Positions 4,988-5,776 of a stretch of 5,776 nt of DNA are shown piece by piece. The position numbers were made by a program, and so were the translations under genes. The stretch is from Planctomycetota bacterium (GTDB lineage Bacteria; Planctomycetota; Planctomycetia; Pirellulales; Pirellulaceae). The number at the start of each line of letters is the position of its first letter. Position 1 is the first letter of the stretch. The DNA lies in the NCBI GenBank assembly GCA_024274855.1, contig JAJSAJ010000011.1:1-5776 (forward strand). Direction: 5' to 3'. The notes under the pieces are model-generated. The model saw nothing but the letters and a program-made list of their open reading frames with translations. It had not been told where the DNA came from and ran no database searches.

Positions 4988-5776
4988 ATGTCTAATTCAA
5001 CCATGATCGATATTTCATTTCTGGGTGGTGCCAGCTCAATCGGCGCTTCGTGCACACTGGTCCGAATTGGTGATACGACGCTGGTCGTCGACTGCGGGGT
5101 GCGCTATTCAGGCTCAAGTGCCCTGCCCGACCTGGCGGCCCTGGCCGACACCACGGTCGACGCGGTCCTGGTAACGCACGCGCATATGGACCATGCGGGC
5201 GGTCTGCCCGTTATCTGTGAAGCGTGCCCGGGAGCGCCCGTCTTTGCCACTCCGCCAACGATCGACCTGACCTCCATCCTGTTGCGCGATGCACTCCGAT
5301 TGATGAACCGTGCCGAACGCGAATCGGAGATGCCGTTGTATAACGAGCATCAGGTGGACCGTCTGTTCGCATCGATGCGTCCCGTTAAGTTCTTCCAACC
5401 AATTCGAATCCGAGACACGCAAATACGCTGGCTTCCGGCAGCACACATTCTTGGCGCCGCGATGCTTCGATTGGAGACTCCCGCAGGCACGATCGTCTTC
5501 ACCGGTGACTACAGTGTCACAGCTCAGCACACCGTTCCGTCACTTAGTCGCCCCGATTTCTCGGCCGATTTGGTCGTCAGCGAAGCGACGTACGGCCAGC
5601 GTCTGCATGAGGACCGCAATGTGGCTGAAGAGCGATTGCTGTCTCAAGTTCGTGCCGTGATTGCGTGCGGAGGACGCGTCCTGATCCCAGCCTTTGCTGT
5701 CGGTCGAGCACAGGAAGTTCTGCTTATTCTCAAGCGGGCTCAACGCAATGGATCGCTGCCGGATGTACCCATCTTC
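4988..5776 (+). CDS. Metallo-beta-lactamase/beta-CASP family nuclease, N-terminal part (3' end outside window)
   Basis: The visible 263 residues begin a beta-CASP metallo-beta-lactamase protein of the RNase J / CPSF73-like group, whose characterised members are zinc-dependent nucleases, mostly acting on RNA. Core motifs appear in order: VVDCG (33-37), the metal-binding HAHMDH (64-69), AAHILGA with His153, and FTGDYS with Asp174. The beta-CASP part begins with motif A, SEATYG (Glu199), then RVLIPAFAVGRAQEVLLIL (230-248), as in COG1236-type proteins. Later His motifs B and C and any extra C-terminal domain lie past the window edge. ATG 4988 is the first in-frame start; ATG 5003 is an alternative five codons on, and neither has a strong ribosome site. 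There is no operon partner on the left; a transposed element and an inverted repeat separate it from xylA. Family is confident; substrate cannot be told from this fragment. Confidence 0.9.
   Translation, partial: MSNSTMIDISFLGGASSIGASCTLVRIGDTTLVVDCGVRYSGSSALPDLAALADTTVDAVLVTHAHMDHAGGLPVICEACPGAPVFATPPTIDLTSILLRDALRLMNRAERESEMPLYNEHQVDRLFASMRPVKFFQPIRIRDTQIRWLPAAHILGAAMLRLETPAGTIVFTGDYSVTAQHTVPSLSRPDFSADLVVSEATYGQRLHEDRNVAEERLLSQVRAVIACGGRVLIPAFAVGRAQEVLLILKRAQRNGSLPDVPIF

Noticed and set aside
5114..5530. 138-codon minus-strand frame opposite the beta-CASP gene
   Set aside because: Antisense shadow; the plus strand carries ordered metallo-beta-lactamase motifs over the same bases.

Overview
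The window looks like a chromosomal stretch of a planctomycete-type bacterium (Planctomycetota). This is inference: the N-terminal ComEC sequence, the separate Na/Pi cotransporter and PhoU-domain genes, and the moderately GC-rich, freely spaced layout resemble that phylum as I remember it. No marker in the window proves it.

Minus strand, 2906 down to 1: three genes read leftwards. A GTG-started Na+/phosphate cotransporter (2906-1803) is followed after 12 bases by a PhoU-domain protein (1790-1089). After a 111-base spacer comes the N-terminal ~325 residues of a ComEC/Rec2-type DNA-uptake channel (977 to the window edge). The first two form a tight phosphate-handling pair. ComEC may be read through from the same transcript or have its own promoter.

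Divergent region, 2907-3345: 438 bases without a credible gene. It separates the cotransporter from a plus-strand xylose isomerase gene and holds candidate promoters for both directions, repeated TTGAC/GTCAA words and two short hairpins in the presumed xylA leader.

Plus strand, 3346-4656: a full-length xylA (436 residues) with every catalytic and metal-binding residue in place. Two hairpins that may terminate transcription follow its stop codon.

Intergenic 4657-4987: the most notable non-coding structure. A 136-base element (4735-4870) has 13-base terminal inverted repeats (12 of 13 matching, the left one starting GTAA) and is flanked by a perfect 8-base direct repeat, CATTCGAC. This is the signature of a transposed miniature element, most like the IS66 family. 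It carries a nested long inverted repeat built on GGGTCAGACCC. A separate perfect 8-bp inverted repeat (4902-4924) precedes the next gene.

Plus strand, 4988 to the right edge: the N-terminal 263 residues of a metallo-beta-lactamase/beta-CASP family protein (RNase J / CPSF73-like), with the metal-binding motifs of the catalytic core intact.

The protein genes belong to known families, and I see no new multi-gene system. The non-autonomous element and the divergent control region are the parts most worth following up.
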